From Candidatus Nitrosocaldus sp. (GTDB lineage: Archaea; Thermoproteota; Nitrososphaeria; Nitrososphaerales; Nitrosocaldaceae), in contig JANWZS010000002.1 in NCBI GenBank assembly GCA_025054855.1, positions 87,017-151,016 of the forward strand: a DNA stretch of 64,000 nt, given 5' to 3'. The notes below the pieces were generated by a model that was not told the DNA's origin, ran no database searches, and worked only from the letters and a program-made list of their open reading frames with translations. Shown here piece after piece: positions 1 through 8,808 of this stretch. Every line of letters begins with the position of its first letter. Position 1 is the first letter of the stretch. Position numbers and translations under genes: made by a program.

Positions 1-201
1 GGCTGATAGGAGCATATGCTTCACCTGCAATGGATACTCTCTCCTGCCATGCAGGAACGCATCTATCTCCCTGCCTATAGGTGTTGAGTAGTCTGGGAAG
101 CTCATCACTGCAGTTCTGTAGCCCATGCTCATGAGCGAATCGTTAAGCATCCTCGCCTGTGTAGACTTGCCAGCCTTGTCTGGGCCCTCTATAACAACCA
201 T
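1..201 (-). CDS. tmk: Thymidylate kinase, C-terminus cut by window edge
   Basis: Partial gene: only the first ~67 codons are in the window; the 3' end lies beyond base 1. The N-terminus reads MVVIEGPDKAGKSTQ, a P-loop (GPDKAGKST) of the dTMP kinase type, which phosphorylates dTMP to dTDP for DNA synthesis. ATG at 201 is chosen; an in-frame TTG sits directly before it. It starts 12 bases after the stop of the upstream phosphatase gene, so the two are probably cotranscribed. Family assignment rests on the P-loop and the following segment only; another small nucleotide kinase is possible. Confidence 0.72.
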   Translation of the reverse strand, partial: MVVIEGPDKAGKSTQARMLNDSLMSMGYRTAVMSFPDYSTPIGREIDAFLHGRREYPLQVKHMLLSA

Positions 202-213
202 CAAGTGTACCAC

Positions 214-1161
214 CTAGAACACATGCAGACTACTCAACAGTCTATCTACACTGTAGGCACCACGCATCTCCCTGTACACATCCCTACGCATATGCATGAA
301 CGCTCCCCTCTCATTCCCATACGGCTCCTTGCATGAGAAGAGCGTCAGCACCAACCCATCATGGTTCAACCTGTAGCCATCATTGCATGGCTCGTGTGCC
401 CTGACCAGCAGCCTTGCACCTACAGTGCTCAATGCATGCTCAGTAACATCCTTACCGAAGTAGTAGCCGTAGCCCCTTGCCGATGGCCTGTAGCCATTGA
501 TCTCCTTGGGATCGTTCCAGAGTATCTCAAGCAGGTTGCTGCTCTTAGGATGCATCTTCTCCGCATATGCTATATCATCTATGGAGCCCATCTTAACAGG
601 TACACCACCATGGAGCATGAGTACGAGCCCTTCCACAAGTACTCCCGTACACATCAGGTCAAAGAGCCTTCTTAGCCTGAGGTAGATATGGGTAGAGTCA
701 GCACCAAACCTATCATGGAGCATCACTGGTAGATCGTGTGGGTAGAATGGCAGGTCCATCGGCCCCTCATGGTTACCCCTGAGCATGACGATCCTGTCAG
801 GATGCTCGTGCTTGAGTGAGAGCAGTGCATGGTACACCTCCACAGACTCTAGCCCTCTATCACCGTAATCCCCAAGGAATACCAGAGTGCTATCTTCATC
901 GAAGAACCTTACCATGTTGAGTATGCGCTGGAGCGCCTCAAGGTCCCCATGGATATCCCCTACCACTACGAGCCTCTCAGGCATATCATCATCATCACCA
1001 CCACCAATACAAACCAACCCTCCCTTCATACTATGGCCTGCTACCCTCCCAGCAGCCCTCTCTTCGCTGAGTATATCTATAGAGTCCTCGAGGAGTTCTG
1101 TGAACTCTCTGCCCTTGCACTCTCTTGCACTCTTCACAAGATGCTCTACACTAGATGGCAC
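214..1161 (-). CDS. PPP-family serine/threonine protein phosphatase
   Basis: A metallophosphoesterase of the PPP (PP1/PP2A-like) class, 315 residues. The dimetal-site motifs are in order: GDIHGD (about 68-73), GDYGDRG (97-103), RGNHE (128-132), an HGG motif near 185 and RAHEP near 262. Together these give the His, Asp and Asn ligands for two metal ions. Expected to remove phosphate from Ser/Thr residues in the cytoplasm; its substrates cannot be told from sequence. The first ~60 residues before the catalytic domain are not conserved-looking and end in an Asp run. Upstream (bases 1180-1192) a TATA-like stretch precedes the start. Likely in one transcript with the thymidylate kinase gene. Confidence 0.85.
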   Translation of the reverse strand: MPSSVEHLVKSARECKGREFTELLEDSIDILSEERAAGRVAGHSMKGGLVCIGGGDDDDMPERLVVVGDIHGDLEALQRILNMVRFFDEDSTLVFLGDYGDRGLESVEVYHALLSLKHEHPDRIVMLRGNHEGPMDLPFYPHDLPVMLHDRFGADSTHIYLRLRRLFDLMCTGVLVEGLVLMLHGGVPVKMGSIDDIAYAEKMHPKSSNLLEILWNDPKEINGYRPSARGYGYYFGKDVTEHALSTVGARLLVRAHEPCNDGYRLNHDGLVLTLFSCKEPYGNERGAFMHMRRDVYREMRGAYSVDRLLSSLHVF

Positions 1162-1288
1162 ATATGGGTTAGGCCAGATACAGTTATAAGTTTATTTATG
1201 GATGTTTACACATCCTGCTCAACCTTCCATTACCAAATGCTATGCGTTGGGTGATATCCAAAATAAATAAAGTGTAGTTATCACCGCT

Positions 1289-3040
1289 TCATCTGTATGC
1301 TGCTCTTCTATACGCCAAGAGGGTACCCACTGCTGCACCTATGGTACCTATGACCCCTATCACTGCCTCTGGCACAACGCTCCATGACGTCTCGAACGTG
1401 GTTATTACAGGGTCACCAACCTCAGTAGTCAACATAACCATGTATGTACCTGCCCTGCTTGTATCACAGGTCGTCCCATCGCCATATGCAAACTCGTCAG
1501 GGTATGTTGCTGTGAAGCCTCCCTCAGGTACCCTTGCAGGTAATGTGTCGGTGTAGTAGCATGTATCACCATCTGGCGTGGTCACTGTTAGAGCAGTTAT
1601 GGATGTGAGCGCATCTGAATCGAACCTTATGCCTATGCTCTCCCCTATGTTTATAACATCGTCACCATCATCCTCATCCATCGCTGCTAACCCAGCCCTG
1701 AATATGACGAATACCCTGTCTGGTCCTACCTCCCTACCATCGATCGTAGGTCCTGCATGCATCTGTGTAACGAATAGCATGTTGCTGAACCCCTCTATAC
1801 CCCATCTTATACCCGTACCCTCTGCCTCACAATCCTCCATGGATGCGAATAGGTATACATGATCTGAGTAGCCATCGCCATCTTCATCTGGTAGTGCAAC
1901 CCATATATCACTTGGCCCGTTATCCTCAACTATCCAGAGCTCCTCTCCTCTGCTCGCAAGGTTGTCTGGGTTCTTGAATCCTGTGACCTCATCGGTCTTA
2001 TCTCCAACGTTATCAACCTCCACAGGTACGTTCACCCCTGGGACAACGAACTCAGTGACGAATGGGTCATCCTGTGAGATATCAATCGCTATAACCCTGT
2101 TGTCCACTGGCCCTGGTGCCCTGACATCCGTGAGCGCAACGTATATCTTGCCCCCTATCATCTCCATATCCTCTGGTCTGTTGTATACCGTTGCACCAGC
2201 AGCAAGTAGTGCCACATTAGCATCTATCCTTGCTTGAGTCTGATCCAGTTCTACCCAGACCGCTCTACCAGTCCTAGGCCCTGGTGCTGCATCATCATCC
2301 ACAACCTTCAATGCATATAGCTTGCCATCTGGCACCCTACCTACTGTTCTTGGATCAACCTCTGGTACGAACTTGTAGATCCCTCCCCTCCTGTTCTCAT
2401 CTACACCGTAGATGTTCATCTCCTCATCTATCACAAACCCTTCGTGAGCCTTTGCACCGAGCTGTGGTAGTGGCCAGTACTCACCTGTCACAGGGTTCAT
2501 CTCGTATGCTAGCCCACCTACAACATCTGGGAGTGTTGGGTCCCTGATGTTCTGGGCGATCATCTCCTCAGCGAATATTATGGTATTCCATGGTGTCCAT
2601 ATCACTGGGTCCACAGCCTCTAGATGATCTGCCTCAACCATCTTGGCAATCAAGCCCGTCTTGAGGTCTATCACAGATACAGATGATCCTCCCTCCCATA
2701 TCTCATGTGCCTGGTAGAATAACCTTCCCCTCTCTGCAACCTCATCCACAACACCCCTGGCCCTCAGCACATGAGGCATCTCTATCTCCACAGGGTTCTG
2801 TACATTCATATCTGGCAGGTCCTCGAAGTACAGACCCTCTGGGTCCTCCTCAGCGACGAGTGCTACCTTCCATCCTGGAGGTACCTTCCATGGCTGTGCA
2901 GAACCCTCTGTTGGTGGTATGCATACGGCAGACGCTGGGATGGAATCTATTGAGGCATGTGCATGGCCCATGTAGAACAGTGGTGAGATCAGGATTGCCA
3001 GCACTCCTATCATGTATATATTCTTGGACTGCATTGGCAA
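1289..3040 (-). CDS. Exported DUF839/PhoX-like beta-propeller protein with C-terminal anchor
   Basis: 583 residues. The N-terminus has a basic start, a hydrophobic run and an A-H-A type cleavage region (residues ~1-30), so it is exported. The body contains PhoX/DUF839-like segments (YEMNPVTGEYWPL, HEGFVIDEEMNIYGVDE, GGIYKFVPE), known from calcium-dependent alkaline phosphatases and related secreted proteins. The C-terminus has a domain of about 100 residues, then PEAVIG followed by a hydrophobic helix and an Arg-rich tail, resembling thaumarchaeal PEFG-CTERM sorting tails. A TATA-like TTTATAAAG (about 3074-3083) lies upstream. Phosphatase activity is inference; the metal-ligand residues were not checked against a structure. 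The gene stands alone between divergently oriented neighbours. Confidence 0.6.
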   Translation of the reverse strand: MPMQSKNIYMIGVLAILISPLFYMGHAHASIDSIPASAVCIPPTEGSAQPWKVPPGWKVALVAEEDPEGLYFEDLPDMNVQNPVEIEMPHVLRARGVVDEVAERGRLFYQAHEIWEGGSSVSVIDLKTGLIAKMVEADHLEAVDPVIWTPWNTIIFAEEMIAQNIRDPTLPDVVGGLAYEMNPVTGEYWPLPQLGAKAHEGFVIDEEMNIYGVDENRRGGIYKFVPEVDPRTVGRVPDGKLYALKVVDDDAAPGPRTGRAVWVELDQTQARIDANVALLAAGATVYNRPEDMEMIGGKIYVALTDVRAPGPVDNRVIAIDISQDDPFVTEFVVPGVNVPVEVDNVGDKTDEVTGFKNPDNLASRGEELWIVEDNGPSDIWVALPDEDGDGYSDHVYLFASMEDCEAEGTGIRWGIEGFSNMLFVTQMHAGPTIDGREVGPDRVFVIFRAGLAAMDEDDGDDVINIGESIGIRFDSDALTSITALTVTTPDGDTCYYTDTLPARVPEGGFTATYPDEFAYGDGTTCDTSRAGTYMVMLTTEVGDPVITTFETSWSVVPEAVIGVIGTIGAAVGTLLAYRRAAYR

Positions 3041-3239
3041 AGGTAAGAAATTTCGTAGATATATAATTTATCTTTATAAAATATTTAGATCCTTATCAGA
3101 TACATAATCATCATATAAACCGGGGGAGTAATGGCATCTACCATGGTGTAGACCAGCAGATATAGTTCATAGAGAAGACAATTGATGTATGTATACATAT
3201 GTGAGCAGGTAGAAGAAGTGCGATCATCCAAATAAAAGG

Positions 3240-3248
3240 TTTATATTA
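3240..3248 (+). promoter_or_regulatory. TATA box of the hsp20 gene
   Basis: TTTATATTA centred about 26 bases before the ATG at 3270, the spacing expected for an archaeal TATA box of a leaderless transcript. No Shine-Dalgarno sequence precedes the ATG, which agrees with leaderless initiation. Confidence 0.6.
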
Positions 3249-3269
3249 AATTCTAGAGTAGATTAGATA

Positions 3270-3641
3270 ATGAGCATAGCAGGGTATCTCATGCGTGAGC
3301 TGATGAGGGAGTTCACCAGCAAGACCAGGGAGTTCTACGAGTTCGTGATGCCCCCAGTGGATATCTACGAGGATGGTTCCGATCTCGTTGTGGTTGCTGA
3401 TATGCCTGGGTTCAAGAAGGAGGATATAGTGATCAGGGTTAGTGGTAACGTACTCTCTATCAGGGCAACCAGAGAGAGGCCAGAGCCCACTGGCATGGTG
3501 TACTGGCAGCAGAGACCACTCAAGATAGATAAGAAGATACCCCTCCCGTTCAGCGTAGCAGAGGAGGATGTGAAGGCAACATACAAGGAAGGATTGCTGG
3601 AGATCAGGGTACCGTTGAAGGGTGCGGTGAAGATAGAGTAG
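3270..3641 (+). CDS. hsp20: Small heat shock protein, Hsp20/alpha-crystallin family
   Basis: A 123-residue ATP-independent chaperone that binds unfolding proteins in the cytoplasm. The alpha-crystallin domain covers about residues 30-120: PPVDIYEDGSDLVVVADMPG opens the domain and the typical GLLEIRVPL strand closes it. The C-terminal I-x-I motif of oligomer-forming relatives is not clear (the tail ends VKIE). The gene is monocistronic, with its own TATA box 26 bases upstream, and is convergent with the UbiB-like gene. A heat-inducible promoter is plausible for the family but no operator is recognised. Confidence 0.92.
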   Translation: MSIAGYLMRELMREFTSKTREFYEFVMPPVDIYEDGSDLVVVADMPGFKKEDIVIRVSGNVLSIRATRERPEPTGMVYWQQRPLKIDKKIPLPFSVAEEDVKATYKEGLLEIRVPLKGAVKIE

Positions 3642-3718
3642 AAGGAGTGATGGATTAGGGAGGTTGGTGGTTAGGTTAGCCTTTAGCAGATCATAGGTAG
3701 AGTGAACGTTAACGCATA

Positions 3719-3742
3719 CCATCATCACCATCATCACCATCA
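3719..3742. repeat. CAT/CAC microsatellite
   Basis: An imperfect (CATCAC)n tract between the convergent ends of hsp20 and the UbiB-like gene. It gives a spurious poly-His reading frame on the plus strand and is not coding. Confidence 0.7.
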
Positions 3743-5362
3743 TATCTTCCTTGCAATGAGCATGAAGCCTACCATCATGGCTGCTGCAGCAAAGCCTATC
3801 TGGCCCAGTGTTGGATGGGACTCCATAACTATCGCTGAACTTATCAGCAGTGATGATGTTATTATGCTCCCTGCTATCAGTGTGCTGCTACTGCTCATCC
3901 TTGCCCTACCACGCCACCATCCTCCTCCACCACTACCACCACCATCCATAAGGCTCCTCTCAAGGTAGTCCCTGAGCATTGGTGCAACGGCTATGTAGTC
4001 CTGTAGCCCCCTCACTATCCCCTCTATCGAACTCTTCACCTCCTCTATGTATGCATCCCTTATCAGGCCCTCCTCCTCCAGTAGCGATGATAGAACCTTC
4101 ATGAACTGAAAGTCTACCTTGAGCGCTATGTATATCCCCTCCAGGAGGGATGCCATCCTCATGTATAGTGCGAGTTGCTTGGGTAGCCTGAACGGGAACC
4201 TTGTCATGGTTCTGTTGGCCAACTCCATCAGTGCCTTCACCTCCATCTCATCCACCTTCCTACCATGCATACCCTCTATGGCCAGTGCTATACCCTTCTC
4301 TATCACATACCTGTTGGCATCCGGTGCTAGTGCCCCAAGGCTGATGAGTATGTTCACAGCCCTAGCAGGGTCCCTCTCTATGAGCGCAAGGTAGAGCCTT
4401 ATCAGTTTGAGCCTAGTACTCTGATCCAGCCTCCCGACCATGCCAAAGTCATACAGGATTATGCTCCCATCCTCCCTCACAGCGATGTTGCCAGGGTGGG
4501 GGTCTGCATGGAATATATCGTGCTTGAGGAGCATCTTGAAGAAGAGCCTGTGCAGCCTTATCACCAGCCTAGCCCTATCTATGCCTAGTGCATCCAACCT
4601 CTCCAGATCGGTGACCTTTATGCCTGGTATGTACTCCAGTGTTAAGACTCTACTGCTGCTCCTCTCCTCCACCACATCGGGTATTATCACATACCTCTCA
4701 CCCTTCAGGTTGCTCTTTATCCTCCTGAGGTTCTCAGCCTCTATCCTGTAGTCCATCTCCTCCCTTATCGTCTCGACGAACTGGTTGTATATTGACTCTA
4801 GTGAGAAGGCTATGTTGGGATCGAGGAACCTTATGGCATAGGGGAGGAGCAGCCTCATCGCCTCCAGATCCCTCTCTACCGTGTAGTGTACATTGGGCCT
4901 TATCACCTTCACCACCACATCCCTGCCCCTGTACCTTGCCCTGTACACCTGCCCCAGGCTAGCGCCAGATATGCACCGTTCATCGAATGAGTCAAACGCA
5001 TTCTCCAATGAGCCAAACTCCTCCTCTACTATCCTCCTAACCTCCTCCATAGGTGCTGGAGGCACATCATCCTGGAGCTTGGAGAACTCATCGAGGTATG
5101 GTTGTGGGAGCAGATCTGGCCTGCTGGAGAGCCACTGCCCGAACTTTATGAAGACTGGCCCAAGGTCTATGAATGCATTGACAGCCTTCCTCGCATTCCT
5201 CCTCATCCTTGCCACATCACACCCCCTCCCCTCCTTCCTTACCCACTCCCTCCTATCACGCCTGAACCTTATGATCACTGGGGCGAGCCTCATGGCTATG
5301 TATATGCAGCGCCTCCTGAGCCTGTAATCCCTCCTGCTGGAGTCTCCTCCCCCCATCCCCAT
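3740..5362 (-). CDS. UbiB/ABC1/ADCK-family atypical protein kinase-like ATPase
   Basis: 540 residues. The family hallmark KxGQ motif is present (KFGQWLSSRPDLLP), followed by the ASLGQVYRA glycine-Ala loop, the VVVKV lysine strand, FHADPHPGNIAV (catalytic region) and LYDFGM (metal-binding DFG). UbiB/ADCK proteins support lipid and quinone metabolism by ATPase activity at membranes. The C-terminus has a Gly/Trp-rich stretch and then two hydrophobic helices (about residues 490-540), consistent with membrane anchoring as in other family members. A 68-base gap separates it from the small membrane-protein gene transcribed just before it, so an operon is likely. A role with archaeal menaquinone is inference. 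Confidence 0.88.
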   Translation of the reverse strand: MGMGGGDSSRRDYRLRRRCIYIAMRLAPVIIRFRRDRREWVRKEGRGCDVARMRRNARKAVNAFIDLGPVFIKFGQWLSSRPDLLPQPYLDEFSKLQDDVPPAPMEEVRRIVEEEFGSLENAFDSFDERCISGASLGQVYRARYRGRDVVVKVIRPNVHYTVERDLEAMRLLLPYAIRFLDPNIAFSLESIYNQFVETIREEMDYRIEAENLRRIKSNLKGERYVIIPDVVEERSSSRVLTLEYIPGIKVTDLERLDALGIDRARLVIRLHRLFFKMLLKHDIFHADPHPGNIAVREDGSIILYDFGMVGRLDQSTRLKLIRLYLALIERDPARAVNILISLGALAPDANRYVIEKGIALAIEGMHGRKVDEMEVKALMELANRTMTRFPFRLPKQLALYMRMASLLEGIYIALKVDFQFMKVLSSLLEEEGLIRDAYIEEVKSSIEGIVRGLQDYIAVAPMLRDYLERSLMDGGGSGGGGWWRGRARMSSSSTLIAGSIITSSLLISSAIVMESHPTLGQIGFAAAAMMVGFMLIARKI

Positions 5363-5430
5363 ACCCTATTCCCACTCGCTATACCTGCTCAGCCGCCTAC
5401 CCATGATCCATCCATCCACTACTCGCCTAC

Positions 5431-5826
5431 CTAACCCATCAGCCTACCCTTGATGAACCTGCCAAGCAAGTACACCGTGTACCCAGATACGATCGATGCA
5501 AGCATACCAGCAATGATGGCACCCATGGTACTGCCCTTGCCCCCTCTCGCCTTCTTAACCATGCTACCTACCCTTGCACCACTGTAGATGCCGAGTGCAG
5601 TGGCCACTATCAGCTCTGGGGCATCCAGCACTATATGCATCAGGGGGTCCCTCCTCGGATCTACCCTATCCATGTGCACAACATACCTATCATCATACTC
5701 CCTTATGTGCAGGTTACCGTACCTGTACTGCCTCCTTGCCCCCATAGGATCCCCAAGTATGGTCTCCTCTGCGCCATCCAGCATGATAGGCCTAGCATCC
5801 TTCGGCACCTCCATCTCCCTAGCCAT
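5431..5826 (-). CDS. Small membrane protein of unknown function
   Basis: 131 residues, not recognised. The first ~85 residues are soluble with many charged residues, including a HIREYDDRYVVHMDRVDPRRD segment of beta/charged character. Two hydrophobic stretches follow: a weak one near 88-103 and a stronger one near 105-125, separated by a basic KKARGGKG loop. It precedes the UbiB-like kinase gene in the same direction by 68 bases, which suggests a joint membrane-associated role. Reading frame and composition match the neighbours, so it is likely a real conserved gene of the lineage. Confidence 0.6.
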   Translation of the reverse strand: MAREMEVPKDARPIMLDGAEETILGDPMGARRQYRYGNLHIREYDDRYVVHMDRVDPRRDPLMHIVLDAPELIVATALGIYSGARVGSMVKKARGGKGSTMGAIIAGMLASIVSGYTVYLLGRFIKGRLMG

Positions 5827-5959
5827 CTATGAATTATCACCATCCAAATAATATAATCCTTAAGCTGGAGTTAGGTTATTAAGAAGATATTGATAGTGCT
5901 ACCATTGATGTGACAGTTCATTAGCACCAGCCTTACTAGATATACTGCTCACTCACCCC

Positions 5960-6379
5960 TCACTCCCCTATGATCTGCATCACCACGCTCCTCTCCCTGC
6001 TCCTCACATCCAGCTCTATCAACACTACCTGCTGCCATGTACCAAGGGTCAGCCTACCATCTACGAACGGTATGGTTATCGATGGTCCTATGAGCGATGC
6101 CCTAACATGCGAGTGCCCATTCCCATCGTGCCATGCCTTCTCATGCTCATACTCTATATCCCTTGGCGCTACACGTTCAAGCATCTCTGGAAAGTCCTTC
6201 AGGAGCCCTGGCTCATACTCTATGGTGGTTAGTGCTGCAGTGGAGCCCTTGACGAATAGCGTGACTATACCACTCCTCAACCCGCTCTCCTTTACAGCCC
6301 TGCTCACATGCTCACTTATATCTAGCATATCCCCCTCGCCCTTGGTCCTTATGCTCATCACCCTGGTGATTATGGGCAT
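5960..6379 (-). CDS. YjbQ/UPF0047 family protein
   Basis: A 139-residue protein of the YjbQ family, which in some bacteria has low thiamine-phosphate synthase activity; its true role in archaea is unsettled. Signature parts are present: GIVTLFVKGSTAALTTIEYEPG, the HDGNGHSHVRASLIGPS histidine-rich motif (conserved His and Glu residues) and LGTWQQVVLIELD near the end. Length matches the family. The gene is divergent from the Nudix gene with only ~43 bases between starts, so the two share a promoter region. Confidence 0.88.
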   Translation of the reverse strand: MPIITRVMSIRTKGEGDMLDISEHVSRAVKESGLRSGIVTLFVKGSTAALTTIEYEPGLLKDFPEMLERVAPRDIEYEHEKAWHDGNGHSHVRASLIGPSITIPFVDGRLTLGTWQQVVLIELDVRSRERSVVMQIIGE

Positions 6380-6422
6380 GGTTAACCTAATTATATGGCC
6401 CCCTTTAAGCGTTAGTTAGAGC

Positions 6423-6935
6423 ATGGGTGGTGTGAGGAGCAGGTACATCTACAGGGGCAGGGTCATAGCCCTGAGGCTGGATGAGTTGGATCATGGAAGG
6501 GTCAGGGAGGTGGTAGAGCACAACGGCTCTGTTGCTATACTCCCCATACTGGATGATGGCAGGGTTATACTGGAGAGGCAGTACAGGCATGCCGTAGGGA
6601 AGGAGTTGATAGAGATACCTGCTGGGAAGGTCGAGGAGGGTGAGAGCATAGAGGGGTGTGCGCAGAGGGAGCTGATGGAGGAGACGGGGTACAGGGCAGG
6701 TAGGCTTGAGTACATGGGTAGATGCTACATGACCCCAGGGTACTGCAACGAGCTGATACACTTCTTCATCGCAACTGAGCTTGAGAAGGCCCCTGGCACT
6801 ACGATGGATGAGGATGAGGAGATAGAGTTGGTGATCATGAGCGTGGATGAGGCTATCAGCAAGGCTCTAGCCAATGAGATAGAGGATGCAAAGACGCTCT
6901 ACGCCCTACTCAGGTACATGATGCTCAAGGGGTGA
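6423..6935 (+). CDS. Nudix hydrolase, ADP-ribose pyrophosphatase-like
   Basis: 170 residues. The Nudix box is complete and in the expected form, G-x5-E-x7-REUxEExGU: GKVEEGESIEGC followed by AQRELMEETGYRAG at about residues 76-100. An upstream YRHAVGKELIEIPAG strand is typical of ADP-ribose/NADH-type Nudix enzymes, which hydrolyse a nucleoside diphosphate linked to another group. The exact substrate is not determined. The last 11 bases overlap, tail to tail, the end of the opposite-strand small membrane protein gene. Confidence 0.88.
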   Translation: MGGVRSRYIYRGRVIALRLDELDHGRVREVVEHNGSVAILPILDDGRVILERQYRHAVGKELIEIPAGKVEEGESIEGCAQRELMEETGYRAGRLEYMGRCYMTPGYCNELIHFFIATELEKAPGTTMDEDEEIELVIMSVDEAISKALANEIEDAKTLYALLRYMMLKG

Positions 6936-7221
6936 GCGATCCTCCAGTCAACTCGCCTACGGATGTGGTCTCCCTGTACTTGACGTTGACCCTATCTCCA
7001 ACCTCATGGTTCATGCAGTCCGCTACATTTATCAGCCTGTGAGAGTCAGTCTCCACCGTACATGAGGAGCCATTGACAGAGACTACGGTCGAACTCTCCC
7101 TCACCTCATTCTTAACCCAGGGTAGGTTAGGGATCATAGCAAAGAGCGCAATAGCGAATACCGCACCAACGAATAGTGGGAAGAGCCACTTCGAGTGCCA
7201 CCACTCCTCTTCTTCTCGCAT
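6925..7221 (-). CDS. Single-pass small membrane protein, unknown
   Basis: 98 residues, not recognised. An acidic N-terminus with two Trp residues precedes one transmembrane helix (about 13-30). The rest (about 35-98) looks like a small extracytoplasmic beta domain with two Cys residues (CTVETD and ADCMNH) that could form a disulfide. It overlaps the 3' end of the Nudix gene by 11 bases, convergently. It is not part of an obvious operon. Confidence 0.55.
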   Translation of the reverse strand: MREEEEWWHSKWLFPLFVGAVFAIALFAMIPNLPWVKNEVRESSTVVSVNGSSCTVETDSHRLINVADCMNHEVGDRVNVKYRETTSVGELTGGSLTP

Positions 7222-7336
7222 ACACCACTTATTCTCAAAGGTGATAATTAAATGTTATAGATAATGTCCAATACAGAATTAAGGATTGTTGCGGATATAC
7301 ACTATAGATATTTGAAGACAAGAGGGATATAATATG

Positions 7337-8065
7337 TCACATCCTCTTCCTTATTACATAACTTACACCATCTACCAGGAAGACGAAGAGCAGTATCACG
7401 ATGAAGAACGTGAATGCTGCGGAGTAGTTCAGTATGCTCACATACTGGGTTATGTAGTAGCCTATGCCCCCAGCACCGACTATGCCCATTATGCTTGCTG
7501 TCCTCAGGTTGTACTCGAACATGAACATCATATGGCCTATCATCTGCTTCTCTGTATGCTTGAAGAGCGCCTTCGCCATGACCATCCACGGTATGCCTAG
7601 TGAGCCTAGGGCCTCGTAGTGCTCCTTGCCAACATTCTCGAACGTCTCGTAGAAGAACTTCGAGAGGTATCCTGCGGTGTACAGTGCTAGAGCTACGGCA
7701 CCAGCAACGTTCCCTGGTCCGAACATCACTACGAAGAGTATCCCCCAGAATATCGCTGGCACGGTTCTAAGAACGTTGGCCATGGTCCTTATCGTTAGGG
7801 ATAGCCAGCGGGCAGTTATACCCTGTGCAGACATGGCCGATAATGGGTAGGATATGAGCGCACCAACCACGGTACCGAAGAGTGCTATGACGAACGTCTC
7901 ACCAACCGCACTGAGCGCATCCTGGAGGAGATCGTATCTTATGTAGAGGTCTGATGCGAATACCGAGAGGTTCCTTGCTGCCTTGAGCCAGGCATCAACA
8001 TCCACTAAGCCAAGTGAGTATGCAAGGATGACCGCAATGAGCAGTAGAGCCCATATCACCATCAT
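7337..8065 (-). CDS. phnE: Phosphonate/phosphite ABC transporter permease PhnE
   Basis: 242 residues with about five or six membrane helices. The permease coupling region (EALGSLGIPWMVMAKALFKH) and the C-terminal GIVGAGGIGYYI segment are typical of PhnE-type permeases. It forms the membrane channel of the importer with the ATPase encoded 23 bases before it and the binding protein before that. No C-P lyase gene is in the window, so the system may import phosphonate, phosphite or phosphate without local catabolic genes. Confidence 0.85.
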   Translation of the reverse strand: MMVIWALLLIAVILAYSLGLVDVDAWLKAARNLSVFASDLYIRYDLLQDALSAVGETFVIALFGTVVGALISYPLSAMSAQGITARWLSLTIRTMANVLRTVPAIFWGILFVVMFGPGNVAGAVALALYTAGYLSKFFYETFENVGKEHYEALGSLGIPWMVMAKALFKHTEKQMIGHMMFMFEYNLRTASIMGIVGAGGIGYYITQYVSILNYSAAFTFFIVILLFVFLVDGVSYVIRKRM

Positions 8066-8088
8066 CCTCCTCCCTCACCCCATAACCA

Positions 8089-8808
8089 TCACCATAACCT
8101 TGAGAGCCTCCCATCTGCTAGGATGTACGCCTCATCTGCATACTCCTCAGCAAGCCTCCTATCATGCATGACCATGATGGATGAGGTTGAGTTCATCCTA
8201 CACATACCCCTGAGTATATCGAGGATGGAGCGTGCGTTATCGTGGTCGAGGTTAGAGACTGGCTCATCCGCAAGCACTACCTTTGCACCCTGCATAAGCG
8301 CTCTAGCGATAGCTACCCTCTGCCTCTCCCCACCGCTCAGCCTGTTCACCCTGCTCCTAGCCTTTCCATCCATGCCTATGCTCCTGAGTATCCTCATGGC
8401 CTCATCAACATACTCCCTCCTCCATAGCCCGAGCAGTGCCCTGAACTGAGAGTCAGCTGCCCTTGCTAATAGCACGTTCTCGAGCGTAGTGGCATTCTCC
8501 ACTAGGCCCAGACTCTGGGGTATGTATGCGACCCTCCTCCTCAGGCCGTTACTATACCCACCATCAACATCCATACCAAGTACCCTCACCCTACCCCTCA
8601 GAGGTCTTATGAAGCCGTTGATTATCCTCAGGAGCGTACTCTTGCCAGAACCACTCCTACCCATTATCGCTACACTCTTACCACGCTCTACAGCAAGGTT
8701 GACGCTATCAAATAAAATGTTGTTGGTGCTATAGCCATATGCCAGATCCATAGCCTCAACTGCATATACGCTTCCTACCCCTGCATCCTCCCTGCCCTGA
8801 ACTATCAT
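8089..8808 (-). CDS. phnC: Phosphonate ABC transporter ATP-binding protein PhnC
   Basis: 239 residues with all nucleotide-binding motifs: Walker A GRSGSGKSTLL (about 50-60), Q-loop AYIPQSLGLVE, the signature LSGGERQRVAIARAL, Walker B VVLADEP and the H-loop MVMHD. PhnC-type ATPases power uptake of phosphonate or related anions. Its start overlaps the stop of phnD by four bases (ATGA), a sign of translational coupling. It has the PhnC-typical length and contains no extra regulatory domain. Confidence 0.88.
   Translation of the reverse strand: MIVQGREDAGVGSVYAVEAMDLAYGYSTNNILFDSVNLAVERGKSVAIMGRSGSGKSTLLRIINGFIRPLRGRVRVLGMDVDGGYSNGLRRRVAYIPQSLGLVENATTLENVLLARAADSQFRALLGLWRREYVDEAMRILRSIGMDGKARSRVNRLSGGERQRVAIARALMQGAKVVLADEPVSNLDHDNARSILDILRGMCRMNSTSSIMVMHDRRLAEEYADEAYILADGRLSRLW

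Noticed and set aside
3246..3743. 165-codon minus frame with poly-Met/Val start over hsp20
   Set aside because: Antisense of the clear Hsp20 gene and of a CAT/CAC microsatellite.
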